DNA of 64,000 nt from positions 558,001-622,000 of the forward strand of contig JAKFAO010000012.1 in the NCBI GenBank assembly GCA_021527695.1. The letters run 5' to 3'. Origin of the DNA: Naematelia aurantialba (taxonomy: Eukaryota > Basidiomycota > Tremellomycetes > Tremellales > Naemateliaceae). Below the pieces are notes generated by a model that was not told where the DNA came from, did no database searches, and saw only the letters and a list, made by a program, of their open reading frames with translations. Each line of letters starts with the position of its first letter. The first letter of the stretch is position 1. Below, one piece after another: positions 44,996 to 53,620 of this stretch. A program made the position numbers and the translations under genes.

Positions 44996-46192
44996 TCAAG
45001 ACAGGACTGAACCACTACCCGGCGCTCCACTCATCATCAGTGTAGCATTCGGTGAGTCGAATCTGCGTCTCTGGGACTCCCGTGGGTTTAGTTCAGTCTC
45101 TGCACTGCCGCAGACATCGGTCTCCTCTGTAGGTTCAATGGCATTTGTAGCCTCTGCAGCCTCAATAGCCTCTGTAGCCTCTGTAGCCTCTGTCGGTACC
45201 ACGCAGGAGATTTTCGCAAACCCCAGTCTCCTCTGGACCGCGTCGCGCCAATGCGTCGACCGCGCGATTTCCGGATACGTTGGCTTGCCCCCCATCCCCT
45301 CGTTTTGGGGGCACGTGGAGTTGAAGGAATCTTCAGCCTCCTGCAGCCTCGCCTTGACTGCGCCAAGGTCGCTCTCCGAAGCGTTTCCAGTGAGCCTGGC
45401 TCCTTCTACACCTACTCTTGCAGAGACGTGAACTCCAAAGAACCTACGTGTACTGGTTTCCAGATACGTAGGGAAAGCCGTCACGTAAGGGGCGACGCTC
45501 GCGTTCGACTTGAGACGTCCCCTCCACGACTCCGGTATGGTGGCGCTTCTATCATCGTTAGTATGCTCTTCCCCCGTCTCGGGTGCTTGTTTTCGCTTCT
45601 TTGACCAACTATCTTCCGATGGTGGGAGGCTCGCCAAGCCGGTGACCGAAGGACCCGCCTGGGACCGTTTTACCCAACTCGACTTGCTCCGTCTAGAGCT
45701 CTCGGGAGGGACGCTTCGCGCCAAAATGTCTTCTGTCCACAGACCCACTTCGATGAACGGGTGCGGCTTTGTCGGCTGGGGCATGAGCACCTGGTCGGCG
45801 TAAGCTCCTGCCGAGACGACAAACTTGGGAAGATGGGGATTCGCGGCCCGAACTCGATCGAGTCGCGAGGACAGCCAGGATCGCCACCACTCGAGCGCCT
45901 CGCCACTGGCTGCGCGGGTGGCGAAAGTCCGCCGGTCGTTCTCTGTCCATGTCGCCATCGACTCCCAGGCCTTGCGGTGCTTGCGCACCATGTCCCGGAT
46001 CGTCCGGTACGCACTCTCCTGCCGGGTGGTGTACCTCTCTCTGCCCGTTCTCTCGACCCACACCTTGGGCACCAGCAGATAGTCGGTGCTGGGGAATGGC
46101 TTGACCGCCATGATGGGGTAGATGACAGGCGGCCGTGTGCTCTCCCAGTTTCCATACTTGCGTGTTCGAGAGCTCCCACCCGGAGTGCTCAT
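44996..46192 (-). CDS. WW-array paralog 1, unknown family (most divergent copy)
   Basis: Single exon, 398 aa, ATG 46192. It belongs to a four-gene tandem family (44996-50997) not recognised from any known domain. The N-terminal module has AVKPFPSTDYLLVPKVWVER, then AWESM, then a helix ending SGEALEWWRSWLSSRLDRVR (Trp-Trp at residues 102-103). The C-terminal module is eroded: FFGVHVSARVGVEGARLTG followed by THWRDAVQRRLGFAKISCVV, where the second Trp-Trp is a single Trp. The middle is basic and Ser-rich. A Glu-Ala-Thr repeat (about residues 335-365) precedes the end. It is intronless, unlike nearly all other genes here. No signal peptide or membrane segment. Function unknown. Confidence 0.68.
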   Translation of the reverse strand: MSTPGGSSRTRKYGNWESTRPPVIYPIMAVKPFPSTDYLLVPKVWVERTGRERYTTRQESAYRTIRDMVRKHRKAWESMATWTENDRRTFATRAASGEALEWWRSWLSSRLDRVRAANPHLPKFVVSAGAYADQVLMPQPTKPHPFIEVGLWTEDILARSVPPESSRRSKSSWVKRSQAGPSVTGLASLPPSEDSWSKKRKQAPETGEEHTNDDRSATIPESWRGRLKSNASVAPYVTAFPTYLETSTRRFFGVHVSARVGVEGARLTGNASESDLGAVKARLQEAEDSFNSTCPQNEGMGGKPTYPEIARSTHWRDAVQRRLGFAKISCVVPTEATEATEAIEAAEATNAIEPTEETDVCGSAETELNPRESQRRRFDSPNATLMMSGAPGSGSVLS

Positions 46193-46650
46193 TCTTCGTA
46201 GGTGGTGGGTCTTTGGTTTAGAAAACAAGTAGTGCAAGTGAGTGCAGAATGTAAAAAAGTCTCTCTCGCCCACCCTGCTTGTAAGTGGTCTCCGCACAGA
46301 CGAAGCCCCTGTCTCTTGTGCTTTGTCAGAATTCGTGGCCCGAGACGCCTCTTTTCTCTCTCCAACGTGGGGCCTCTACTTCGGCAGCACTCTTTGTGGT
46401 TCCTACAGAGGTCGAGGGGGCCGAGCTTGCTCTTTTCAGAGTATCTCCTTCAGCCCTCCCTGCTTTTCCACGCTTCGTGTTTCTATTTCAGCTTCCGCTC
46501 GTCGAGGTGAATCCTTTGAAGTTACAAGGCGATCAGAATTTCAGAATTTCCGGGGTAGCGGCTACCTACTGGAGAATTCTCTCTTTGTGTCTGCAACACG
46601 CACGGACAGAGGCTCGAGATCTTTTGTCTCCCATTTTCCATGCATGATGT
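46193..46650. other. Spacer between WW-array copies 1 and 2
   Basis: 458 bp, promoter side of copy 1. Open plus-strand frames overlap it but lack features. Confidence 0.5.
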
Positions 46651-47748
46651 TCAGGTGGAATACTGATCCGCAGGCGAGAAAGTGCTGCGGCGTGCCCAAG
46701 GAAGGACATGTAGAGGGTAACAAGGCTGCAAGCGCGTGTCCTCAGTACTTCCCGTGCCGTGTTCATTGTTCTCATGGGTATCCCTCCCCTCCTCCTGCTG
46801 ACTTGGCCGCGCGCTCTCTGCAGCTGGTTGATTTCCCGCAGCCATGGTCACCTTGGCGTCTTCCACCAGCAGACCTTGCAAACGCGCTTGGCTAAACCTA
46901 GTTCTTAGCTCTTCTGTCCACCATTCACCAATGCCTTGGCCAGAAAGCTGCTCGGAAGGTACCAGGTTACTGGAAATCATCTGCTCCACCTGCCCCACCC
47001 TGGTTCTGGTGGGTATTTGGTGATGCTGCTGGACGGACGGGCCGAAGCGTAGCTCACCGATCTCTACCGCGACGTGGACCCCCAGTATGGTGCAAGAAAC
47101 AGTGACGGTGGGCGACACGGTCGATTTGCTGGTCAACGGCCACTTCCACGACCGACCCGAGGGAGTTGGCGTCGGAGACCTACCTAGGGGATGCTCCTCC
47201 ATCGACCAGGAAGCTAGAGCGGTGGTGTCCCTGATAGACGTGGGCTTCTTCATCATCTTTGCCCGATACGGCTTGCTCTCGTATCTGGGTAGCATCAACG
47301 CGTAGTCGGGCTTGCCGGGAACATCGTCCCACTTCCTCTCGATGGTCTGGCTTAACCAGCTTTCCCACCACTCGAGGGCCCTCCCTTCATAGACACGCTG
47401 AGCAAATGTCTCCATGTCTCCACGCCACCAGCCTGACCTGGACGGATTGTTGGTGTCCATGGACTCCCAGGCCTCCTTGAGGCCCGCGAGATGTGCGAGC
47501 CGATGTGCCCGTCCTTGCCATTCCTCGTCGGTGAGGTTCGAGAGGTAGTCGATTTGCTCGTTGTCATCTAACGGCAAATCTTCCTCGAAAGACACGCGAG
47601 GTCTGAACAGGAAAGAATGTCCGGGGAAGCCGACGACATCAATCTCTGGAAATATCCTGATGGTCATGTAATCATACGCTGATTCTGACGAAGAGCTGGA
47701 GGGAGAAATGCCGGGCGCACCCATTTCAGAGTCTGGGCAATACGACAT
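46651..47748 (-). CDS. WW-array paralog 2, unknown family
   Basis: Single exon, 365 aa, ATG 47748. The N-terminal module contains IRIFPEIDVVGFPGHSFLF, AWESM and ETFAQRVYEGRALEWWESWL (Trp-Trp at residues 127-128), then SQTIERKW. The second module is TILGVHVAVEIGELRFGPS followed by GIGEWWTEELRTRFSQARLQ and GLLV. AWESM plus EALEWW ties it most closely to copy 1. TILG-V-E-GEL and WWTEE tie it to copies 3 and 4. The last ~60 residues are a polar tail (Gln/Glu/Ser) ending in a basic hydrophobic stretch. Intronless. Function unknown. Confidence 0.7.
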   Translation of the reverse strand: MSYCPDSEMGAPGISPSSSSSESAYDYMTIRIFPEIDVVGFPGHSFLFRPRVSFEEDLPLDDNEQIDYLSNLTDEEWQGRAHRLAHLAGLKEAWESMDTNNPSRSGWWRGDMETFAQRVYEGRALEWWESWLSQTIERKWDDVPGKPDYALMLPRYESKPYRAKMMKKPTSIRDTTALASWSMEEHPLGRSPTPTPSGRSWKWPLTSKSTVSPTVTVSCTILGVHVAVEIGELRFGPSVQQHHQIPTRTRVGQVEQMISSNLVPSEQLSGQGIGEWWTEELRTRFSQARLQGLLVEDAKVTMAAGNQPAAESARPSQQEEGRDTHENNEHGTGSTEDTRLQPCYPLHVLPWARRSTFSPADQYST

Positions 47749-48161
47749 GGTATCGCCACACGCTGCACGGCTGGACGGAGAGAGGAGAAATGACGAAGAA
47801 ATTCACCACGGTGTGACACTTCTACCCCGAAGCAAAGATGCAGGTTGCCATCCCTTGTGTCTTCGGTCTCAGCAAAGGCCAGTACGCAGCAAGGACAAAG
47901 GACTGCAACGCTTCCGACGACGCCAGACATGTGCCCCGCCTAGTAGCGGGTGACTGTGTCTTCTGTTCCTCCTTCCCGGCTACCATGTCAACAGTTCGCC
48001 ACTGAGTGGCACGGCAATACCAGAACAGCATTGCATGTCACCTCTTCTTGAATGGTCAGTAGAGCACAGGGTTGTAATTCACTCATATGAGCTGATGCAT
48101 CCATGGGACCGTAGAAGGACTGAGTACATCCAACTCGGCCCAAGGAAGAGAGACGTAGCAG
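47749..48161. other. Spacer between WW-array copies 2 and 3
   Basis: 413 bp, promoter side of copy 2. No coding or repeat signal. Confidence 0.5.
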
Positions 48162-49433
48162 CTAGCTGGACCACACCGCGTCGTTGACGCGCACGTCAGA
48201 CAAGCCACTGCCCTCCATTCTCCGCTTGACCTCTCCGGTCCACCATACGAGAGCCTCACCTTGGCTAAGCGAGAACGCCATTTGCCGGCGTTCTATGTCT
48301 GCCACGTCACTGAGCGAGCTCTTGAGGCAGCAAAACTTCCTTTGCATTGCCGGCCGTAGCCAGCTAGCGGAAGTCAGCTCGCCCAGTTGTGCTGTGATTT
48401 GTAGACCCATGATTGTCTTCTCAATTCGCAACGAGGGAGTTACATGGACGGACAAGAAACTTGAGCTGTCTCTTCGTCCGTCTTGGGCACATATATCCGT
48501 AGCTTGATCCGTCCAGTTCAACCTTGCTCTCGAGTCGATCAAGTCTGCCCTGGAGTCCGGGTGCTCATTTGAGTCAGAAACTGTGGATTGGATGTCAGAA
48601 ACAAGTTGCGAGCTTCTGTGCTCTGTCTGTGTTTTGTTTTGGCCAGGTCTAGCCGTAACATCAGGGACCCATACCTCGGGACCTTGGTAGGTGCCCATGC
48701 CTTCCATGGCCGCCGTTTCGAGGGAACTTGTTGGTGCTTGAGAATGTCGGGACCATAGGGAAGTCTTTATCCAGGCAGCCAGTGTACTTTTCAATTTCAT
48801 CGCGCTGCTCATGGAAGAGGATTTGGGCTGGAAAGCTGGGAACGGCGGGGACGGCATTCGAAAGACTGGAGCCAAGTCGAGCTCGCGCCAAGTTTCTTCC
48901 AGTTCTAGCCTTCGCCTCCCGCGGGATTCGTCGGCAAGAATGAGCAGGTCCGTGTTCAGGCCATTTGCGTACCCCGAAACGATCTCGTATCTTCCGCCGT
49001 CTGTTCGCTGTCTAGATAGACGCTGCTTTCGACGCGACCAGTCGCCTGTGTTGGCGGTTTTGGCGGTCTCATGGCTCATCTCCACGCTGCAATACACGAA
49101 GCCAAACTGTATCTGAGCGTCCCACCACGGGAGAGCACGTCCGTTCTTCAGCGCTTCCTTGAAGTCGTCCATGTAATACGCCTTTGACTCCTCCGACCAC
49201 CCCCTCGGGCGGCGTTGATGAGGCAGCATCGGGCCGGCTTTGTGAGACACATATGCCACGTCTTGTGCCAATTGCCAGAGCAGTCCTTCTTCGCTGGTCC
49301 CAGCCTCCGGCTTCCCATACACTTGCGTCCTCACAAAGGGCCGCACAAACAGGCTGTAGCCGTCATTCGACCGGAGGAACTGCACCACGGGCGTGACCAC
49401 GACGCCACTCATCTGATGGCGAGACACGGACAT
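48162..49433 (-). CDS. WW-array paralog 3, unknown family
   Basis: Single exon, 423 aa, ATG 49433. It starts GVVVTPVVQFLRSNDGYSLF and continues VRPFVRT, closely matching copy 4. The first Trp-Trp block is FKEALKNGRALPWWDAQIQF (residues 103-104). The second module is EKTIMGLQITAQLGELTSAS ... SQGEALVWWTGEVKRRMEGS ... LSDVRV and it ends VWSS. The middle 200 residues are polar with a short Met/Pro/Phe stretch (FRMPSPPFPAFQPKS). Within copies 3 and 4 the order is the same: a GYSLFVR strand, WW helix, spacer, IMGLQ strand, WW helix. This suggests an internal duplication of a strand-plus-helix unit. Intronless. Function unknown. Confidence 0.72.
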   Translation of the reverse strand: MSVSRHQMSGVVVTPVVQFLRSNDGYSLFVRPFVRTQVYGKPEAGTSEEGLLWQLAQDVAYVSHKAGPMLPHQRRPRGWSEESKAYYMDDFKEALKNGRALPWWDAQIQFGFVYCSVEMSHETAKTANTGDWSRRKQRLSRQRTDGGRYEIVSGYANGLNTDLLILADESRGRRRLELEETWRELDLAPVFRMPSPPFPAFQPKSSSMSSAMKLKSTLAAWIKTSLWSRHSQAPTSSLETAAMEGMGTYQGPEVWVPDVTARPGQNKTQTEHRSSQLVSDIQSTVSDSNEHPDSRADLIDSRARLNWTDQATDICAQDGRRDSSSFLSVHVTPSLRIEKTIMGLQITAQLGELTSASWLRPAMQRKFCCLKSSLSDVADIERRQMAFSLSQGEALVWWTGEVKRRMEGSGLSDVRVNDAVWSS

Positions 49434-49833
49434 GTTCAGCTCAGTCTAGAGTTATGACTCTCTCGCCACTGCGTGAAACGGATTTTAAAGCTCAAACAGC
49501 GGCGCCTGCAAGTCTCCAAAGGTGGACTTCGAAAGTCGCTTGTTCTCACAAGCAAATGTGGAAACGGAAAGGCTGAGAAGACTACAAGACATTGACTCTT
49601 GGCTAAAATCAAGTAGCGGTGCAATGGACAACGCTCCGTTCAGGCCGGTGGAAGTCGACAACACCGTCCGTTGAACCACTTTGCTTTGTGACGTGTAGAG
49701 TCCAAGTATTTCAGAGAAGCGATCTCTCCGCCGAACATTCATGTAGGGTGCATACTGTATCATAGTCAGACCTGGCAGACCTGGTACATTCGTGACACCC
49801 TTGTTTCCCGAACTGGAACCCACAAGTTCCATG
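49434..49833. other. Spacer between WW-array copies 3 and 4
   Basis: 400 bp. A 115-codon minus-strand frame (49485-49832) starts one base after the copy-4 stop (TGACATGG), but it shows no family features. It is treated as 3' untranslated DNA or copy-3 promoter. Confidence 0.45.
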
Positions 49834-50997
49834 TCACTCTTGGGACCAATGCGCCGGTTGCACTAACACGTTGGAGATCTCTTGATCCGTTAATCTACGT
49901 TTCACTTCGTTGGTCCACCAATCCAGAGCCTGGCCGTGGATGAGAGCATCGATCCAATCCTGACACTCTGTCTCATCGACTCCATCCAGCGAGTCTTGCA
50001 CTTTGCCGAGTGACCTCTTGAGGTCGGAGACACGCGTGCTATAAATCGATTCCAAGGGCTTGAATCCAGTACTGAGCATTCCCACTTCTGGGGTCACTTG
50101 CAGACCCATAATCGTCTTTGTTACTCTGACCGACGGTTTCAGATACGCTGAAGCCTGCAGCCCGAGTATCGAACCCGATATTGAGAGAAATGTCGAGAAT
50201 GCCCTGGCATAGGCAGCTTGCTTGCCACATCCGTCCGCAGATGCCGGTATCGGCTCGGGGATGATGGCTTGATCACGATCACGTACACTTCTGGCTGAAC
50301 ACTCACCTGTTGGGGTTTGCACTGTGCTTGGTTCAGACAACGACTTGCGGTAGGCACTTGGTTCAGACAACGACTTGCGGTAGGCACTTGGTTCAGACAA
50401 CGACTTGCGGTAGGCACTAGCGTCGCTCTGAGTGCTTGACCTCTTGAGAAACCACGCCGCCTTCCGGCTGGGAACGAATGACGAGCTGTGAAGAGTCTTG
50501 GTGCTGCTCCCTCTGCGCAGAGAGTCCCCAGGTACGATCTCGACATGGGCCCGGCAGCAGCTCGCAGTACGCCATTGGACGTTGTAGTGCCCACCGTTAG
50601 TCATCGGCAGTGGCGGGCCGTATCCCCACTTTTTGTTGATGGAGGATTGAACCCTTTCATCCCACCAACGCAAGGCCTGCCCCGCATCCCCCTGCAGTGC
50701 ATCTCGAAAGTCGGCAAGGCTCCTGGTTGCCGACTTGTATGACCCATTCTTTTCGGGCTGCACATAAGGTATCATGGGTACCGCGTCCCGTGATATATTC
50801 ATCAGGGTCTGGTCGAGGTCCGATGGTGGATTCGTTACCGGCTCATCGTTCGCTTTCTTTACAAACCACCGTACGAACAGACTGTAGCCCTCGCCCGCGG
50901 ACATGATCTCTATTACCGGAGTCACAGACATATTATTACTCGCGCAATTCCAACCCACTTCTGGATTCACCAACGTGCCGCTGGTTTCACTGTTCAT
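49834..50997 (-). CDS. WW-array paralog 4, unknown family, with 10-residue repeat x3
   Basis: Single exon, 387 aa, ATG 50997. The N-terminal module is VTPVIEIMSAGEGYSLFVRW, then FVKK, then DAGQALRWWDERVQSSINKK (Trp-Trp at residues 111-112). The C-terminal module is TKTIMGLQVTPEVGMLSTGF ... IHGQALDWWTNEVKRRLTDQ ... ISNVLV and it ends HWSQE. In the middle, AYRKSLSEPS is repeated three times, encoded by a perfect 30-bp tandem repeat (about 50327-50416). Copies 3 and 4 share the same ends (W-S-x at the C-terminus), so they are probably the most recent pair. Intronless. No targeting signal. Function unknown. Confidence 0.72.
   Translation of the reverse strand: MNSETSGTLVNPEVGWNCASNNMSVTPVIEIMSAGEGYSLFVRWFVKKANDEPVTNPPSDLDQTLMNISRDAVPMIPYVQPEKNGSYKSATRSLADFRDALQGDAGQALRWWDERVQSSINKKWGYGPPLPMTNGGHYNVQWRTASCCRAHVEIVPGDSLRRGSSTKTLHSSSFVPSRKAAWFLKRSSTQSDASAYRKSLSEPSAYRKSLSEPSAYRKSLSEPSTVQTPTGECSARSVRDRDQAIIPEPIPASADGCGKQAAYARAFSTFLSISGSILGLQASAYLKPSVRVTKTIMGLQVTPEVGMLSTGFKPLESIYSTRVSDLKRSLGKVQDSLDGVDETECQDWIDALIHGQALDWWTNEVKRRLTDQEISNVLVQPAHWSQE
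50327..50416. repeat. 30-bp tandem repeat x3 inside WW-array copy 4
   Basis: Three near-identical 30-bp units (GACAACGACTTGCGGTAGGC core) encoding Ala-Tyr-Arg-Lys-Ser-Leu-Ser-Glu-Pro-Ser on the minus strand. Confidence 0.93.
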
Positions 50998-52169
50998 GAA
51001 GAGAGACTCGGCTACTTCTGAAAGATGGGTTGCTCAAGGTCAAATGCGGATACGGAGCTCAACAAGCTCGAGAGAGAGAATATATACTCCAAATCTGGCC
51101 TTCTTACTGCGCTCTTTTTATTTCACTATTCCCACAGTGGAGTGGTTCAAAAGGGCTTGCCAGATTCGGCCGTGCGCTATAGCGGACTTTGAGTCGTGCA
51201 AGTCAAGGCCATCGTCATTCCTTTGCCTTCTCACGCGTAGGCCGACAACGCTGGCTTTGCGCGGCTAGACAGATTTCGCCATGATTGATGAGCAATCTCC
51301 TCAATCCTCGGAGGTCGCCAAGCGGATCCACAAATCTTTAGGTTGCGCGGCGTTAACCAGAGGTCAGGCGTAGGCCTGGCAATGACCAAGACAACAAGCG
51401 GCAAGCGCACGGGTTCAAGGGAGGACATGTGTGCCACAGATAAGTTATACGCCAAAATTCCGAAATGCCGCCATGTCGCGGCGCCAACTGCCGAGTGTAA
51501 ACCTGCCTTGCAACAATCCATCATATCTCATATCTCGAGCGCTGGGAGAGTTTCGAGCTTGTTGGACGTAGCAGTGGTGAGTGAGAGTACAATCACACCA
51601 CTATCATGATCCCTCTCTCGCCTGCATATGATTATCACGAAGAATCGCTACTCGAGAGTCACCCCTTCGGGGGTGGGGACGACTCAATCTATCTATAGTG
51701 AGTGTGCCGGCTCACGCTGATGCCTGAGCTGACGGCTGCTTGTCCCCTCCGTGCTCGTGTGGCTCCGTCCCAACAGCCCAAATTGTCAGTTCTTGCCCTC
51801 TCAGCTTCATTGGGACAGCACTGACGGCTCTGTCAGTCTGATGCAAACTCTACCCCTCTCTCTATGTTCGTCCTGCTAGCGCAGTACTGACCCAAGACCT
51901 TCCAGAGCTCTTGAGCACCGGTGAAGCGTGGCCGAGGCGTGAGTCTGTGTTCAGTATCTACCTGTTTCGCTTCTGCTACACAGTTTCCACTCGTCTTGTT
52001 TGCAAACGCCTTCACTACCCTTTTCATGATTATACAAAATTACAAAGACAAGCATATGTAGGACCCTTCTGGGACTGACTACTTCACAACTGCTGTATGA
52101 CTCTTCTCTCCATCCTGTTACGCCTCGTTCATCATCTGAGACATACGGGCTGACCTCCGCCAGCGTATC
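50998..52169. other. Divergent intergenic region, WW copy 4 (-) / RXT2 (+)
   Basis: 1.17 kb. No convincing gene. Short frames on both strands lack features, and none shows the WW module, so no fifth copy is visible. It probably holds both promoters. Confidence 0.5.
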
Positions 52170-53477
52170 ATGCCGCCCCATGTGTCGTACCAGTCGCGCT
52201 ACGCTGCACCAATGGCTTCTTCCAGTATGAACAGGGGACGTGATGCCAAGACCAGTAAGGATCTTGAGTATGTCTGCTGCGCGAAGTATCGCTCCCGAGT
52301 GTCTGCTAAGAGCCGTAGTGTACTCCCTTCTATGGACGACCGCCGCCACTACGATCCTCCAATGTCTCCAGACTCGGATGACGACAGCGACATTTCCGCT
52401 CCGTCACCATCCAACCTCACCACCAATTCAGGCAATAAGCTGATCAACTCTGCAAGATGGATGCGGAAAGGCAAGATATGTGCATGGGGACCGACATACG
52501 ACGAGGTCAAAACGGAACAGCGAGCACGACGGCGGCTGAAGGTGGCGTTACGAGAGTTCTTGCCCGAAGCAGCTTTGGAGGTCGGCGTTCCACCCCCAGC
52601 CAACATCGTCGAGGTGCAAGCCAAGCGCGAAGCGCGAAAGCGTCAACGAGAGGACGACTTCATCATGCCCCACCTGGCGAGTCCCTCACCCCCCATGTCC
52701 ACCATCAAGCTAGCGCCCCTACTCGCATTACCTCAATCGTACCTCGATATTATGATGAACCCGTCAATGCGATACTCACTTGGGGACGATACGGTCGAGA
52801 CAGGCTTGCAGAGAACGTCAGGCGAACTTCTCGAAGGCGAAAAGGGGTTGATGCAGGCTTTGGGCAGACTGAGGGAGGTCTTGCGTGTCCTCAGCAAGGA
52901 CGTCCCCATTCCGGACTTTCCAAAAACGAACGGCGATTCGCATGAGTCCGTCGAAACCGCCGAGACTACTCAACCCAGCACCGACGCGTCAGGCGAGCCA
53001 GTCATCCCTCCCTTACCCCATATAGGGGATACCGATAATCTCTGGCGAGTCACGCAGGAGCTTCTCGTCAGTGCTCCGCCGCCTGCCATTTCATTTACTG
53101 TCACCCCTGCGGGCTCGGCTGGACCTTCAACCGAGCCTCAACCCGTTCCGACTCCCGTTCAGCGCCTCTTTACCGCCCCTACAGGGATCACTCTGAATGC
53201 CATTCCTCCCGAAAACCATGCGGGATTCAAGTGGCCCCCTACACATCCCCATTATCCCCAGCACGTCAAGTACAATCTCGATCTCGCTCATCAATGTAAA
53301 GCCGTCGACGATGCGCTCGAGCGGATATCCGAGCTCTTGACAGACTGTATCGAGTACAAGGAAAGACTGGAAGAGGCGCGGAATCGAGTGGCAGATATCG
53401 CTAGAGCACGGAAGAAGGTCTGGTCGGTTGTCAAAGAACGGGCTGGATACGAGCTAGATCGGTTAGGCCAAAAATGA
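52170..53477 (+). CDS. RXT2: Rxt2-like subunit of the Rpd3L histone deacetylase complex
   Basis: Single exon, 435 aa. The key block is residues about 85-120: SGNKLINSARWMRKGKICAW, then GPTYDEV. This matches the RXT2 N-terminal domain pattern N-R-G-x-K-L-x-x-x-A-R-W/F-x-x-x-G-x-L-x-W-G. The rest is polar with acidic and Pro-rich stretches (a PDSDDDSD run before the domain). The C-terminus is a predicted coiled coil (VDDALERISELLTDCIEYKE...ARARKKVWSVVKE). Rxt2 is part of the large Rpd3 deacetylase complex that represses transcription. The first 50 residues read poorly, and ATG 52332 (MDDRRHYDPP) is a plausible alternative start. The lack of introns is unusual here outside the WW array. Confidence 0.77.
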   Translation: MPPHVSYQSRYAAPMASSSMNRGRDAKTSKDLEYVCCAKYRSRVSAKSRSVLPSMDDRRHYDPPMSPDSDDDSDISAPSPSNLTTNSGNKLINSARWMRKGKICAWGPTYDEVKTEQRARRRLKVALREFLPEAALEVGVPPPANIVEVQAKREARKRQREDDFIMPHLASPSPPMSTIKLAPLLALPQSYLDIMMNPSMRYSLGDDTVETGLQRTSGELLEGEKGLMQALGRLREVLRVLSKDVPIPDFPKTNGDSHESVETAETTQPSTDASGEPVIPPLPHIGDTDNLWRVTQELLVSAPPPAISFTVTPAGSAGPSTEPQPVPTPVQRLFTAPTGITLNAIPPENHAGFKWPPTHPHYPQHVKYNLDLAHQCKAVDDALERISELLTDCIEYKERLEEARNRVADIARARKKVWSVVKERAGYELDRLGQK

Positions 53478-53620
53478 CGGGCTCAGATACCGCGTCATAT
53501 CTTTTAGCATGGGAAGATTGAGTTGTATGACCTTATCTTCAACCAGACATTGTTGCATGTACCACAGATATTCATACAGAGATTCGGACGAAGTGAGCCA
53601 GGAAGATGGAAGTGAGCAAG
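53478..53620. other. Short convergent gap between RXT2 and the PRCC-like gene
   Basis: 143 bp between two stop codons; the 3' untranslated regions probably overlap. Confidence 0.5.

Noticed and set aside
49485..49832. 115-codon frame starting one base after the stop of WW-array copy 4
   Set aside because: No similarity to the array family and no other coding support. It could be a small gene, but nothing in the sequence argues for one.
44996..50997. WW-array genes as remnants of an LTR retrotransposon Gag
   Set aside because: The A-L-x-WW helix superficially recalls Gag helices, but no protease, RT, integrase, zinc knuckle, LTR or primer-binding site is visible around any copy. Not excluded without a profile search.
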